Shown here: piece by piece, positions 38,200-49,370 of the stretch
Position numbering within the stretch: the stretch's first letter is position 1
Layout: each line of letters opens with the position of its first letter
Source of the DNA: Nissolia schottii
Taxonomy: Eukaryota > Streptophyta > Magnoliopsida > Fabales > Fabaceae
Direction: 5' to 3'
Assembly (NCBI GenBank): GCA_003254905.1
Contig: QANU01071046.1
Location: forward strand, 351,272-415,271
DNA length: 64,000 bases
Notes under the pieces: generated by a model
What the model saw: the letters and a program-made list of their open reading frames with translations, nothing else
The model's database searches: none
Told to the model about the DNA's origin: nothing
Translations under genes and position numbers: made by a program

Positions 38200-39881
38200 T
38201 GATGGTTTTGTGTGGCTTAGAGAAGGGGGTTGAATCTAAGCAAAATCTTTCACTTTAAAAAATTAACCTTTCTTTGAAAGTTGTCTCCTAAAAGTTTAGG
38301 AGATATCTCCTTGTATTCAGGGAGACAAATTTTCTGAAAAACAAAAATTTCAAAAACGAAAACAGATTTTCTTTTAAATGATAGGAAATGTAAATAGTGG
38401 AGAGGAAAAAAAAACACACGCAATGTTTATACTGGTTCGAATCTACGTCCAGTTCTTCAATCGCCAAAATATGTTTTTCTTTCACAAAACTTACAAGCAC
38501 CAATAGTTCTTCTCAAAAACTCACAAGACAAAACTTTCAAATACAGAGACTTGAACTGAAAATCTTTCTCTCAAGCTCTTTGTTGCTCGCCAAAAACAAA
38601 CTCTCAAATAACCAATTTTCTCACCAAGCAATAAAATACCAAAATAGCAAATCAGATGATTGAAAATAAAATATTCAAAATATGAGAGGTTTGTAGGTGG
38701 AGCTCTTGATGATGTATTTCAATGGTGGTCTTTTTCTCTCATTTTTCTCTTATGTCTTGTATGTATTTAGAATGGTGAAAACACTCCCATTTATACTTGA
38801 TCCTTGAATATTGAAGCTCAAGATCATCGCCTTTATTTTTGCCATTCTTCCATGATTCCTTCTTGACATAACTCGTGTTCTTTCTTCTTCTGTCTTCAAT
38901 CAACTCATTTTTCGTTGATGCCCACTCAAGGGAGTTTTTACACATGTGCTTTAATCTTTCTCTCTTGACCGTTGCAACAGGTGCTTCTTGTTCCATGAAT
39001 TTTTCTTTCCAATCACGTTTTTTCTATCTCCCTTTTTCACGTGATTTTATCTTTCTTTTGGTCATCAACTTGCTTTGCTTTTTGTTCTTTTCTTTTTGCC
39101 TCACCTGTGGCTATATCATAGCCTTTTTAGTCTACGAAAGTTTCTTGAAAGAAAGTTGTCCTTGATAGCTAAATTTCATACTCTTTCCAACTTTTTTTCT
39201 CTTTTGTTGCTAATTCTATGTCAATCATTTATTTGCTTCTCTTTCTTCCTTTTGAGAAATTTCAGCTTGTCATCTTTATAAGTACATTTCTCTTTCTTCC
39301 ATTTCCTTGAATAATGCTGATACCTTCTTTTCTTTTCATCAAATATGGACGTCTCTCTTTTAATGTTGTAGCAAGTTTCTCCTTTTTCTCATATTTTCTT
39401 TATTAAACTACTGTTTTCTTTGGCAGCTTGCATTTCCTTTTCCAATGTAGTCTTGGTCTTGTCAAGTCATGTTGTTCTCTTTCTTTGATTTTTTCAGCAG
39501 CATATATTTCCATATATGTTTCCTCATTTCTACACGTTTTTCTTTCCTATTCTTGCAGCACCATCACGTAACTTCACAAATTTCCTTTTTGACTATGTGT
39601 ATTTATGTTTTCCTTCCCTTTTGTTTGTACTGAAGAGACTTGCTAATTTCTTTCTCAATTTGAGACATATACGTTGGGCCCCTTCACTTTTATGGACTGT
39701 GTTTGCTTCAAATATTTGACCATGGATTTTGGGCAACACAACCATATTTTCCCTTTTTGTACTAAAGAATAATCTTGGAATATTATGGACCTAACTTTTC
39801 CTGAAACACTTTAATACACACATTAAAAAGTTTACATAGTGTTTGCCATCAAATATAATAATTTCAAATTCTAACTCAACA
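38200..39881 (-). mobile_element. Solo LTR inserted in the 216-bp array
   Basis: 1682 bp, reading TGTTGAGTTAGAATTTG at the start and ending CAAAACCATCA on the minus strand. It splits one array unit exactly and is flanked by a 5-bp target duplication aaata (38195-38199 and 39882-39886). No second LTR, primer binding site or coding region is present, so it is a solo LTR left by unequal recombination. Short open frames inside have no homology. Superfamily not assigned. Confidence 0.88.
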
Positions 39882-40755
39882 AAATACATATCCTCATTCC
39901 TCTGATCTGTCTTTGCTCCTCAAGGCTGTTGCTACCCTTCCCACATGAATTAGCTTCATTCTCAGGAATAGTACAAGAGCAGCCGTAAAAGCAAAAAAAG
40001 GGTTTCCAATTTTATGGAAGGAAGTAATAGGTAATGTGCACACACGCCAAAGGAAGTGACCATTTTTTAGACTTTTTTTTTACTATAGTGCCTCTATTTA
40101 TAAAATACATATCTCTATTCCTCTTATCCGTCTTTGCTCCTCAAGGCCGTTGCTACCCTTCCCCCATTAATTAGCTTCATTCCAAGGAATAGTATAAGAG
40201 TTGCCGCAACAGGAAAATGCTTTCCAATTTTATGAACGGAAGCAATAGGTAATGTGCACACTACACTGAAGGAAGTGACCATTTTTAGAGTTTTTCTTTT
40301 TACTATAGTGCCCTTCTTTATAAATTACATATCTCCATTTTTCTGATTTGTCTTTTCTCCTCGAGGATGTTGCTACCCTTCCCCATGAATTAGCATCATT
40401 CCAAGGAATAGTACAAGAGTTGCCGCAAAAGAAAAAAGCTTTCAAATTTTAAGGAAGGAAGCAATAGGTAATTTGCACACCACACCAAAGGAAGTAACCA
40501 TTTTTAGAGTTTTTTACTATAGTGCCCCTATTTATAACATACATATCCGTATTCCTCTGTTCCGTCTTTGCTCCTCAAGGATGTTGCTACCCTTCCCTTT
40601 GAATTAGCATCATTCCAAGGAATAGTACAAGACCTGCAGCAAATGGAAAAAGTTTTCCAATTTTATGGAAGGAAGTAATAGGTAATGTGCACACCACACC
40701 AAAGGAGGTGACCATTTTTAGAGTTTTTTTTACTATAGTGCTCCTATTTATAAAA

Positions 40756-41650
40756 CTTATTACTAAAATGTCATTGTTTTAAAACATATTACACCGATTT
40801 TGTATGATATGGCATTTATTATTATTATTTTTTAAAAATCGTCAATGGCAACACTTGGGAAGTGTTGCCTATAGTCCCAAGAGATATTGATTAATTAGTT
40901 GAGTAAAAATGTCCAAACTAAGTGCCTAACTACTATGCCAACAATGAATCTTGTTATACAATTGCACACAATAATATATAATTGCACAAAATAAGGATTT
41001 GAATTTTCAAAATTTTACCTTAAAAAAGAAAAAGAAAAAAAAATGTAAAGATGTTGTAATATTCTATTTAGTGTTAAGACTAGTTGTTTCATTTTGTGGA
41101 ACTAAATTTTAGGCCCTTATATGAAATAATATATATGTATATACATGTGTGTGTGTTATTGTGTGCAATTATATAACAAGGTTCAATGTTGGCATAGTGG
41201 TTAAGGCATTGGGTTGGAGCTCCATTGTCTTGCGTTCAATTCGTGGCAAAATCTTAGATGATATCGATACCCTTGAATTTTATGGTTTATCAAAGTAAAC
41301 CCCTAATAAAAAATGTTACATCATGCAAAATAAGTGTAGTTTAATAATATGTTTTTAAACAGTGGTATTTTAGCAATAAGTTTTATGAATAGGGGCATTA
41401 TATTAAAAAACTCAAATTTTTAATATTGGATTAGTTTTGAGTGTTCCTCACACAAACAACACTTTAGTAATATGTTTTGAAACAGTGGTACTTTAGTAAT
41501 AAGGTTTATAAATAGGGGCATTATAGTAAAAAACTCCAATTTTTAATATTGAATTTGTTTTGAATGTTCCTCATACAAACAACACGAGAATAATGCAAGG
41601 CAAATGTGATAATTTCTATTGTTGTTTATTGGTATTTTCCTTCATGAAAT
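40756..41650. mobile_element. Relative of the inverted-repeat element at 12-13 kb
   Basis: Shares long stretches with 11860-12620 and 13050-13440: cttgggaagtgttgcc, ttaattagttgagtaaaaatgtc, ttttaccttaaaaaagaaaaag, gatgttgtaatattctattta. From about 41340 it carries two direct copies of the ttcctcacacaaacaaca region. A tRNA-like stretch lies at 41188-41255 (A-box-like tggcatagtggttaaggc, weak B-box-like gcgttcaattcgt). It abuts the 216-bp array, whose units share the actatagtgcccctatttataaaa phrase with this family. Confidence 0.65.
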
Positions 41651-41680
41651 TCACAAACACAAGAAACAAGTTAAAAAAAA

Positions 41681-41968
41681 AGGTAAATATCTTATTTGGT
41701 CCTTAGGTTTTACACTGTTGCTTTAGTTGGTCCTTCAACTTAAAGAAGTGACAGGTTAGTCCCTGGTTGCCCTAAGTAGTCCTTGAACATTTAGAGGATT
41801 ATCCTAAGTAGTCCCTGAATAATCTAACTATTTGTTCTTGGGACATGGGATAAGGACTAACGAGTCAAACGTTTGTAAAGTCCAAAGAATAATCTATCAC
41901 TTTTTTAAATTGAGAGACTAACTACGGCACATGTGTAAAATCTAAGGACCAAATAGGGTATTAACCCA
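41681..41968. mobile_element. MITE with about 30-bp terminal inverted repeats
   Basis: The left end ggtaaatatcttatttggtc plus cttaggttttacac is the inverted match of the right end gtgtaaaatctaaggacc plus aaatagggtattaacc. Internal copies of agtccctgaa-like phrases are typical of common plant MITEs of this look. No coding capacity. Confidence 0.75.
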
Positions 41969-41989
41969 AAAATAAAATTGGAAACCACG

Positions 41990-42650
41990 CATACCACAAT
42001 CGAATACAACATTATATAAAACATAAGAGTTATATTATTTGAACTCATAGATCATAGGACACCATATTGATTCACTAGACATTTATTATTGGATGAGATT
42101 TTAATGGGCTGTAGCCTAATTAAGATCTTATCTAATAGTAGATAACTATTGGGTTGACATGATATCCCATATAACTACTGAGTACAAATAAAATTTTCCT
42201 AAGTAGAATGCATGCAACAACAGTAAGAGCATATATCCTTAATGTTGCATCTGATATCAGAGATAAGATAGAGAGACAGAGACATAAAGACATAAAATTC
42301 TTGTATTTTTTGTATTTGACTGAAACTAAGATAGAGAAAACAAAAAAAATTTGTTTAAGAGACACAATAACCTTTGTTTTTATTCCCATGTCTCTGTCTC
42401 ATGTCCTGACACCAATGTAGCCAAAAACATGTATGATGTTAGTTCTTTTGCTAAGGCTACTAAAAGAAAAACGTGAGAGCATAACAAATTTTTATTTTTT
42501 TAACACACTTATCGAAAAAGTAAAACGGACAAGCTAATCCCGAACATTAACTGGACTTATGTGGAAAAGGTAACAAAGCTTTTTGGTTTGATTATTATAG
42601 TATGCATGAATTTCATGCATGATTTTTTTTCCTATACGTTAACTTTCACA
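41990..42650. repeat. Segment shared with 60780-61170
   Basis: Non-coding block whose two parts (41995-42180 and 42440-42650) match 60780-60955 and 60960-61170, for example tttattattggatga, aacgtgagag and atttcatgcatgatt. The copy here is split by the MITE at 42255-42412. The pair supports duplication of the inter-gene spacer between unit 1 and the right end. Confidence 0.7.
42255..42412. mobile_element. Small MITE with gagacagagacat inverted ends
   Basis: The left end gagagacagagacat pairs with the right end atgtctctgtctc. The matching duplicated segment at 60955 lacks this stretch, which supports an insertion. Exact target duplication not determined. Confidence 0.6.
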
Positions 42651-42810
42651 AGCTTCGAATTCAAGTTACTACTGCTAGCTGTAAGGAAATGAAAACAAAA
42701 ATAGAAAAGTGCACATGCCATGTGGCGCAAAAAGTCCTGGTGTGGCAGATACACATGGATCAAACAGATGTAGACTGCGTTACACTAGTATTTTCTATTA
42801 ATTCTTTTGA

Positions 42811-43083
42811 CAGGGCTGTCAAATGGGCAGAACCTTAACGGACTTTTACTATTTATAGCCTAATTTTTATATGTTTGATTAGTCTATTTATATAGGTAAA
42901 CGGATTAGTCCGCAGGTTTTGTCTATGTTAATACTGAACGGACCAATTTGGCTCGCAGGTTTGATGGATTGAGCCTAAACGTTCCGGGCCTAAATAGACT
43001 TTTGCTATTTGCATGCCCAATTTTATACGTTTGCTCCGTCCATTTAACCGGGTAAACAGGCTAGACTCATTTTGACAGCCCTA
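42811..43083. mobile_element. hAT-type MITE with 8-bp target duplication
   Basis: 273 bp with inverted ends (cagggctgtcaaa at left, ttttgacagccct at right). The 8-bp duplication tcttttga lies at 42803-42810 and 43084-43091. An 8-bp duplication is the hallmark of the hAT superfamily. No transposase is encoded, so it is non-autonomous. Confidence 0.88.
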
Positions 43084-43445
43084 TCTTTTGACAAAAAGAC
43101 TAATTAATTGATATTGATTTAAAACATTAATGTTTAATTAAAAATTAAATATAAGGGTTTAAAAAATAAGTAAAGATAAGGGACCGAAGATCCTATTTAG
43201 TCTAAAAATACTACAGCTTAGTTTTAATAATATTACAATACATTAGGAATTAGTTATAATAGAATTAGTTTATGAATTTTTTTTTAGTAATGATACATGT
43301 ACGCCATATTTTCATCCACCATACATCCACTTCATATTAAATACGTTTAGACTCACTACAAATATCCACTCATGCACGGATTTCCACTTTGCACTTAAAT
43401 GCACGTGCACACGCAATTCGTGTTTCTCAGTTTTCATTTGCGTGC

Positions 43446-44035
43446 ACAAACTCTATATGCATCTGTGCACAAACATTATGTAGTAGAATGCATAAACATT
43501 ACTCGCTTATGCGCACAAACCTTTATATAGATCATACATTCCATAATTCATTAGACTCTTGGATGCACAAACTTTATAAGCATTTGTGCACAAACTTTAT
43601 GTAGTAGAATGCACAAACATTACTCGCTTATGTTCACAAATTTTTACATAGACCATACATTCCATAATTCATTAGACTCTTTGATGCACAAACTTTATAA
43701 GCATCTATGAACAAACTTTATGTAGTAGAGTACACAAACATTACTAGCTTATGTTCACAAATCTTTACATGGGCCATACATTCTAGAATTCATTAGACTC
43801 TTTGATACAGAAACTTTATAAGCGTCTGTGCACAAACTTTATGTAGTAGAATGCACAAACATTACTCGCTTATGTTCACAAACCTTTACATGGACCATAT
43901 ATTTCAGAATTCATTAGACTCTCTTATGCACAAACTTTATAAGCATTTGTGCACAAACTTTATGTAGTAAAATACACAAACATTACACACTTATGTTCAC
44001 AAGTATGACATTTCATAAGTAATTGTCCACTCAAG
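43446..44035. repeat. 121-bp minisatellite, about 5 copies
   Basis: The phrase cacaaactttataagcat starts copies at 43446, 43566, 43687, 43808 and 43929, with 120-121 bp spacing. Each unit also has gtgcacaaactttatgtagt and attcattagactct. An open frame at 43389-43604 crosses it but has no homology. Confidence 0.88.
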
Positions 44036-45300
44036 CGTCTGTAACAAGTAAACCACCAATGTTAAAGGTAGACATCATCCATTTTAAAAGAAAACTGACC
44101 TTTTATCATCTTAATTTCATTTTAATCAATTTTTACATGATAGGAGGAGGATGAAGAGGATGACGAGTGCGGATAAAGAAAAATAATATGAAGGAAAAAA
44201 AAGATAAAGGTGATAGGACAAGGATGAGAGGATGAGGAGGGTGACAATGATAGAAAATGATAATGGGAACGAATTTGGGATTGGGTGTGCGTTGTTTATA
44301 ATTTTGGAAACTAGACGAAATACATATTTTGATCATTAATTACGTATATTGAGGATGTGCATGTACGGGGTGGCATAAAAAAGTGTACATAGACCATTTT
44401 TATTTTTTTAGGTACATAATTAGGGTGTTAATTGGTGTGAGCCTGGTAACTAATCTTTTCACTGGCTTGTAGACACCTCTAAAGTTATGACAACTGGCTC
44501 AAGGATTAGTTTATGAAATTGAATAAAAAGGTAAATTTTCAAAATTTTTATTTTGTAGTTTATGAATTTAATTGAAAGATTTAAAATTTTAAGTTGAGAA
44601 TTTACAACTAGGTGAAAGTTTAACTTTAAGGAGACCGCAAATCATTTTTCATAATTATATTTTATCTATACATTTTTGTTTGATTATCTTTTCTTTTATT
44701 AATAGAAGGCATTTTTTTATGATGAAAACTAATTAAAAATAGAAAATTAAAAATATAAGAAATTTAAATTAGGTAAATAATAAATAATAGTAAATAAAAT
44801 TAAAATTCATTAAATTCAATGAAGCTAGTCACTCGTCTTCTTCATAGTAATTGGTGATGTAGCACATAATTGTGTAAAATTTTTGAACAAAATTGTCTCT
44901 GTATAATACAAAAAATCGGTCAATTTAGTCCCTCCGTTATCTACCACGTTAATAGTTACGGTTAAGAAATTGACGGAAATGCTAACATGACTTTTGTATT
45001 TTATAAGGACGATTTTGGCCGACAATTTTTGTTAGGGACGAAGTTGACAAAAATGAGAATCTCAAGGGTTGAAATTGGGTTTTTTTTAAAAAAAATTTAT
45101 TAATATATATATATATATATTAACGCATATTAATTCATATATAATTTAAAATATAAATTAAAAATAAAAAATTAAATTATTAAAAAAGGTAAGAATAATT
45201 AATTTTAAAAATGAAATTGATTTAAAATTTAAGTAAATAATATATATGATTTTTCAAAAATTAAGAGATGAAATTATTTTTTTTAAAATATCAAATGTAA
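44036..45300. repeat. Non-coding spacer; 44450-44865 duplicated at 50110-50480
   Basis: AT-rich DNA. The stretch 44450-44865 matches 50110-50480 (for example agtttatgaatttaattgaa and taaataataaataatagtaa), which aligns unit 1 with unit 2 right up to the large gap. The segment 44870-45070 has phrases like tttagtccctccgtta and tgacggaaatg, seen in many plant MITE-like repeats. No gene seen. Confidence 0.65.
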
Positions 45301-46269
45301 TAAGAATAATGTTGAAAAATGGTAATTATTACCCATTTTCTATTTTCCCGTTCTCTTCTCCAGTTATTTTTCAAATCGGTTATGGGTTTAAAGAACTTTA
45401 TTGTTCAAACTATCTATTATAAAATGCACACTTAAAAGAGATATATTCAAAGCTCTCAATTAGATATTTTAAAATGTAAAAGTCATATCAAGAGCATTAT
45501 TTTTTTCTTTTTCTTTGTTGAAAATGAATATACAAACCAAACCCGGTTGTTTTTTTTCCCCTTAATTGAAGGATTATTCAAATCCAAATTACTCTAGTTT
45601 GGTAAAAAAAAAATCAAGTGATCTATTTAACTTTAAAATTTTAAAAAATTCATGGCCTTTATTTTCATAGGTCTTTCCTCTCTCATGTATTTGAATCAAT
45701 TCAAAGTTTTCCCTCCTAAAAAATAACTTAAAATTTTGGTATCTAGAAGAGAGCAATGGCATTTGTATTGATGGTAGTATTTGAGTTACCTTAATAGTTT
45801 ACTACTTCTATTTATGAAAGAGGGCAAAATGAGAATAATTTAAAGAAAATTAAATAATTTTATATTTGATAGGCTCCTCGTGTGTAAGTTCATTGGGCAT
45901 GAATATGCACATTGTACAAGTAAATTTTCTATAATTTGTGTTGAAGTTTGACATATTTATTTTAAAAAATGAGAAAGTGATAGGATTTGAACCCTAAACC
46001 CCTTCATTGTAAAAACTTTGATATTATGTTAAAAACTATTTCTAATGAGTTGAGACAATCAAATGATTATATATTTAAAATGTGGTACACAATAAAGAAC
46101 CAAATAAGATTAATTAACTAATTAAGACATTACTTTTCTCGTACCATATATAATATATTAATAGTTATTTTCGAAAATATTGTCAAACATTACAATAGAC
46201 AATAGAGGCAGTAAATTTATTGGGATACTCATAAAGATGACTTGCCTTGTACACACCCATTCGTAATTA
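45301..46269. repeat. Upstream spacer of PLATZ-1, duplicated at 62214-63110
   Basis: Two sub-blocks, 45330-45800 and 45940-46110, match 62640-63110 and 62235-62350. The order is swapped at the right end. The corresponding region of unit 2 falls largely in the 975-base gap. No coding potential. Confidence 0.65.
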
Positions 46270-46629
46270 GATTCATTTGGGGTTTAAAGAGCCTATAGTT
46301 TCATTGCATATCAAATACATAATTTTCACAGATTAGTGTGTATTCCGTTTTATAATGTTATTTGTCACCACCTACTCATACTAATCTAAAAGTTGTTTAT
46401 GTACTAGGTCTAGAAAATGTAATCCAAAGGTTCAAAACTCATTAAATTTATCATTCTCTTATCTGAACGGTCACAGTTCAGTCTCATCTTTTTCTTCCTT
46501 TTAAAACACAACCTAAACCCTTGTCTTATTTACTACATATACGCACTGTACTCTATCTATTCGGTCATCCAATTTCATAGTAAGCTCCCTTTCTTCAAGC
46601 TCTTCTACCTATTCTCTCTTTAAAGAACA
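46270..46629 (+). promoter_or_regulatory. Conserved upstream block of PLATZ-1 (promoter and leader)
   Basis: Begins ttcatttggggtttaa and includes aatccaaaggttcaaaactc and gaacggtcacagttcagtctc. Nearly the same block stands before PLATZ-2 (51456-51831), twice at 55080-55720 and once near 62380-62595. It ends at the start codon. Promoter function is inferred from its position only. Confidence 0.5.
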
Positions 46630-46943
46630 ATGTCATCATCCTCAGCCTCAACCCCACCAACGGTAAGTAAATCTATACCCATTTCAATTCTTCCTGCCAC
46701 TGTCTAATTCTTTGTTCTTTTTTATTCACATTTTCATTTTTTGTGAATTTGTCTATCAGAAAAACATGAGAATTTCATTATGGATAGAGTGCTTACAAGC
46801 AATAATATTTTTTTCTTCTATGTCAATTTCATGTTGAACAACCCAGGAGTGAGTGTAATAAGTATTGTGTAGATTGTGATGACAACATGGTGTGTTGCGC
46901 TTATTGTATCTCATCAACGCACAAAAATCACAGGGTAATTTAG
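46630..46943 (+). pseudogene. PLATZ transcription factor pseudogene 1 (exons 1 and 2 only)
   Basis: Exon 1 (46630-46662, MSSSSASTPPT) and exon 2 (46760-46943) align with PLATZ-2. Exon 2 has one extra T in a T run near 46808 (184 against 183 bases). This shifts the frame before the first zinc ligands, so stops follow. The CAG codon at the exon 2 end is also TAG. Exons 3 and 4 are absent: an inverted-repeat element lies where they should be, and sequence matching the PLATZ-2 3' flank resumes at about 47650. The copy cannot make a PLATZ protein. Confidence 0.88.
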
Positions 46944-47159
46944 GTAATTTTGTCTGACCATCAGATTTCACTGACTTGATGTCAATTTTTGAAATGAAAA
47001 TTTTTTTAGGACCAAATTGTTGTCAAAATGAAAATGTTTCGGACCGATTTGAATATTTACGATCTTAGTTTAATTGGATCCGGTCCATGCATGGAATTTG
47101 TTTAACAAGAATGTCTTTTACATTTGTGTTTTTGCATTATTTTTTGTTTTGTTAATTTG

Positions 47160-47610
47160 ACTTTTTAATAATTGAAATTATAAGTTACGGGTTAAATTAG
47201 TCTCTCAATTCATTATCATTATTGTATTGTCATGTTTTCACTAATTTTTTGCATTAAATGAGAATGTGATGACAACATAGGCTGTTGACAATACCAAAAG
47301 CTAAAAATATGATTGTGATGACACTTGGAGCTATAAATCTTAGTTGCTATTGCAACTTTTTTTATCACCATAATTGCTCTGACAACATCATTTGCAGTTT
47401 TATGTGCAAATACAACTCATTTGTCGTCTCAATTGTTGTTATTGTCCATTTTTATGTAATAAATCAAAGAAAATGTGACAATGCAATACTGATAATGAAA
47501 CGAGGGACTAATTTGACTCACAACTTACAATTTCAATGACTAAAAAGACAAATTTTGGATTTCAAGGACCAAAATGACTCAAGTTTACACTTTTAAAGAC
47601 TAAAATGAGC
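47160..47610. mobile_element. MITE with long inverted arms replacing PLATZ-1 exons 3-4
   Basis: The left arm (about 47160-47265) and right arm (about 47455-47545) are inverted copies: gaaattataagttacgggtt faces aacttacaatttcaatgac, and tattgtattgtcat faces gtgacaatgcaata. The right end continues with typical repeat phrases (aaggaccaaaatgactcaag), while the matching left end is missing, so the element is truncated on the left. Its position matches the loss of PLATZ-1 exons 3 and 4. Confidence 0.72.
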
Positions 47611-47639
47611 ATTACCCCACTCCTCGATTGTAGGTTGTA

Positions 47640-48540
47640 AGTCAATGTAAAAAATTAATGTAATGGAACTTTGATATTTTAGAATAATCTTATGTATTTT
47701 ATCATGATGATATGAATAATGCAGTTTTTTTTCTCTTGGTTTTTATGTTATTACAATCTCCATTTGAAGTTGAATGATTGTAATCCTTATTCGAGAGCTT
47801 CATTTTAAGAACACAAATTTGAGGGAAAATGTTTAGTAGTTATTTCTTTGTGTATTACTTTGAAGATAAATTGGTTTTGGTACAATACAATGGTGCTTTG
47901 CTATGTTACCCAAAAGACAAATAATAATGCTTTGCTTTGATTTTTAGGTTTATTGAATCAATGTTTGAAACACGAGGCGTTGGGTCCTTGAAATCATTCT
48001 CTACTTATTTATATTTTATATATGAGTTAGTCAAGAAAAACTATCATAATTAATATGAATTTGATTTAGCAGGACTAATTCAAATATAGAAGTAAAATTT
48101 TAAAACCAAATGCAATAAAGCGATTTTGATATAATTAATTTACACTCGCTCTCTATTCTTGGTTGTAAAAATGACCACGCAGAAAAGTATTAGTTAGATC
48201 ACTTAAATTTAAATGAAGTCACTCACAGTAATACATATTTATGAAAGAAACAAAATTGTAATAACTTAACATGGAAGAGACTTAAGTACCCAATCTTTAT
48301 TTTTTTTGGATACATTAATGCATCCAATCCATCCAATCTATAAATTAAACATTTTGAAGAATGCCGCAGTACTTGCAAAAACACGCACATATACTTCTAT
48401 TGCATTGGCTTTGTTTCATGCATGAAATTTTGTATTTGATTTGTGTATTTTACCGTGGGAATGAGGTTATGATAGAAAATGAATAGATGCTCCTTTTCTT
48501 GGCACAAAAATGTTTCTGGTGAAACCAAATAAATCACATA
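47640..48540. repeat. Duplicated PLATZ 3' flank, unit 1 copy
   Basis: Matches 53410-54315 downstream of PLATZ-2 (for example taatgtaatggaactttgat and agaatgccgcagtacttgc against agaatgccgtacttgc). Similarity stops exactly where SCPL51-B begins (about 48555) against 54317. No gene inside. Confidence 0.8.
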
Positions 48541-48613
48541 TATACAAGCATGGTGACATGGACACGGCAAAATATGGAATTTGATTGACGATGCATTTTC
48601 ATGAAAGGATTAC

Positions 48614-49370
48614 CTCCAAGTTTCCCTTGTTGAATAGCTTTGGGAGCTGATAAACAGCAAGCAAATTTGCCACCATAAGACTCAGCCACAATGTACAAAG
48701 GGCTCTTTCGGATTCCCTTGTTCATGTTGAATATCTCAATAAACAATGTAGTCAAGTCGGCGGCTGCCTCTAATTCATCTCCTTATTTGACATACACTGT
48801 GGAATCCTCATAACTTAATTGTCCTATATATGTAACATTGAAAGAAATAGCGTTGAAATGGATTACTTATTAAAAAAATGTAGGGTTTAAGTTTGGTTTT
48901 TATTTTTAAATCAATTGTGTTTTTAATGATTTTATGAAGTAAATAACGAAAACAAAATACTCTCCTTTATGTTTTTATTATTAGTTTTTTGCAAAATTTT
49001 ACAAAAGAGGAGACAGATTGAAAATTACAAACAAGAACAAAAAATTAAATAGACTTATAATTTGAATTTTCTACTTTTTAAGGTTTTATAAAGTAAATAG
49101 TAACAACAAAAATATATTATATTTGTTATTTTTATTTTTATTTTTATTTTTTTTTCAAAATCTTAAAAAAGGGAAAAAATAAAAATAAAAAAATAAAGAA
49201 AGACTTATAGCTAGCTACCACCAAAAAAAAAAAAAAAGGACTTGTAGCTAGCTACCACAAAGAGGAGATCAGCTTTTCTCAACCATGTGGAATTCCGAGG
49301 CTTCAAACTGATATCCAAAGGGCCAATCGCTCCAAAATTTCCAAACCCAATTGCTGAATCCCCCTGTTCA
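48614..49370 (-). pseudogene. SCPL51: Serine carboxypeptidase-like 51 pseudogene, copy B
   Basis: Two exons on the minus strand. About 49370-49256 encodes the oxyanion/GG region (IGFGNFGAIGPLDISLKPRN, then STWLRKADLLFV). About 48815-48614 encodes YEDSTV, DLTTLFIEIFNMNKG and the catalytic-serine motif (YIVAESYGGKFA). A TAA stop interrupts the second exon before DLTTL, and the usual NPVGTGYS stretch is not seen. The exons before and after (including the catalytic Asp and His) are missing. The exon ends at CTTGGAG before a GT donor and leads into DNA that matches copy A. Copy B keeps the exons that copy A lost, so neither is functional. Confidence 0.85.

Larger units (their letters stand above)
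35755..40755. repeat. Tandem array of a 216-bp repeat (about 15 copies)
   Basis: The unit runs from tactatagtgcccctattta through catatccccattcctc, gctgttgctacccttcc, ggaatagtacaagag and aggaaggaagcaatagg to the gtgcacaccacaccaaagg phrase. That phrase starts near 35913, 36128, 36619, 36834, 37050, 37268, 37484, 37700, 37914, 38129, 40037, 40253, 40470 and 40687. Spacing is 214-218 bp outside the gap and the insertion. The array is interrupted by a sequence gap (36253-36406) and by a solo LTR (38200-39881). One isolated copy lies at about 49835-50010. Confidence 0.92.

Noticed and set aside
35755-40755. CRISPR-like repeat array
   Set aside because: Units are 216 bp, contiguous and without unique spacers, in a plant genome. 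It is a satellite-type tandem array.
41188-41255. Genuine tRNA gene
   Set aside because: A-box-like and B-box-like parts are present, but no acceptor stem or cloverleaf can be formed convincingly. It recurs within an inverted-repeat element.
43389-43604. 71-codon open frame over the 121-bp repeat
   Set aside because: Coding signal comes only from the tandem repeat and shows no homology.
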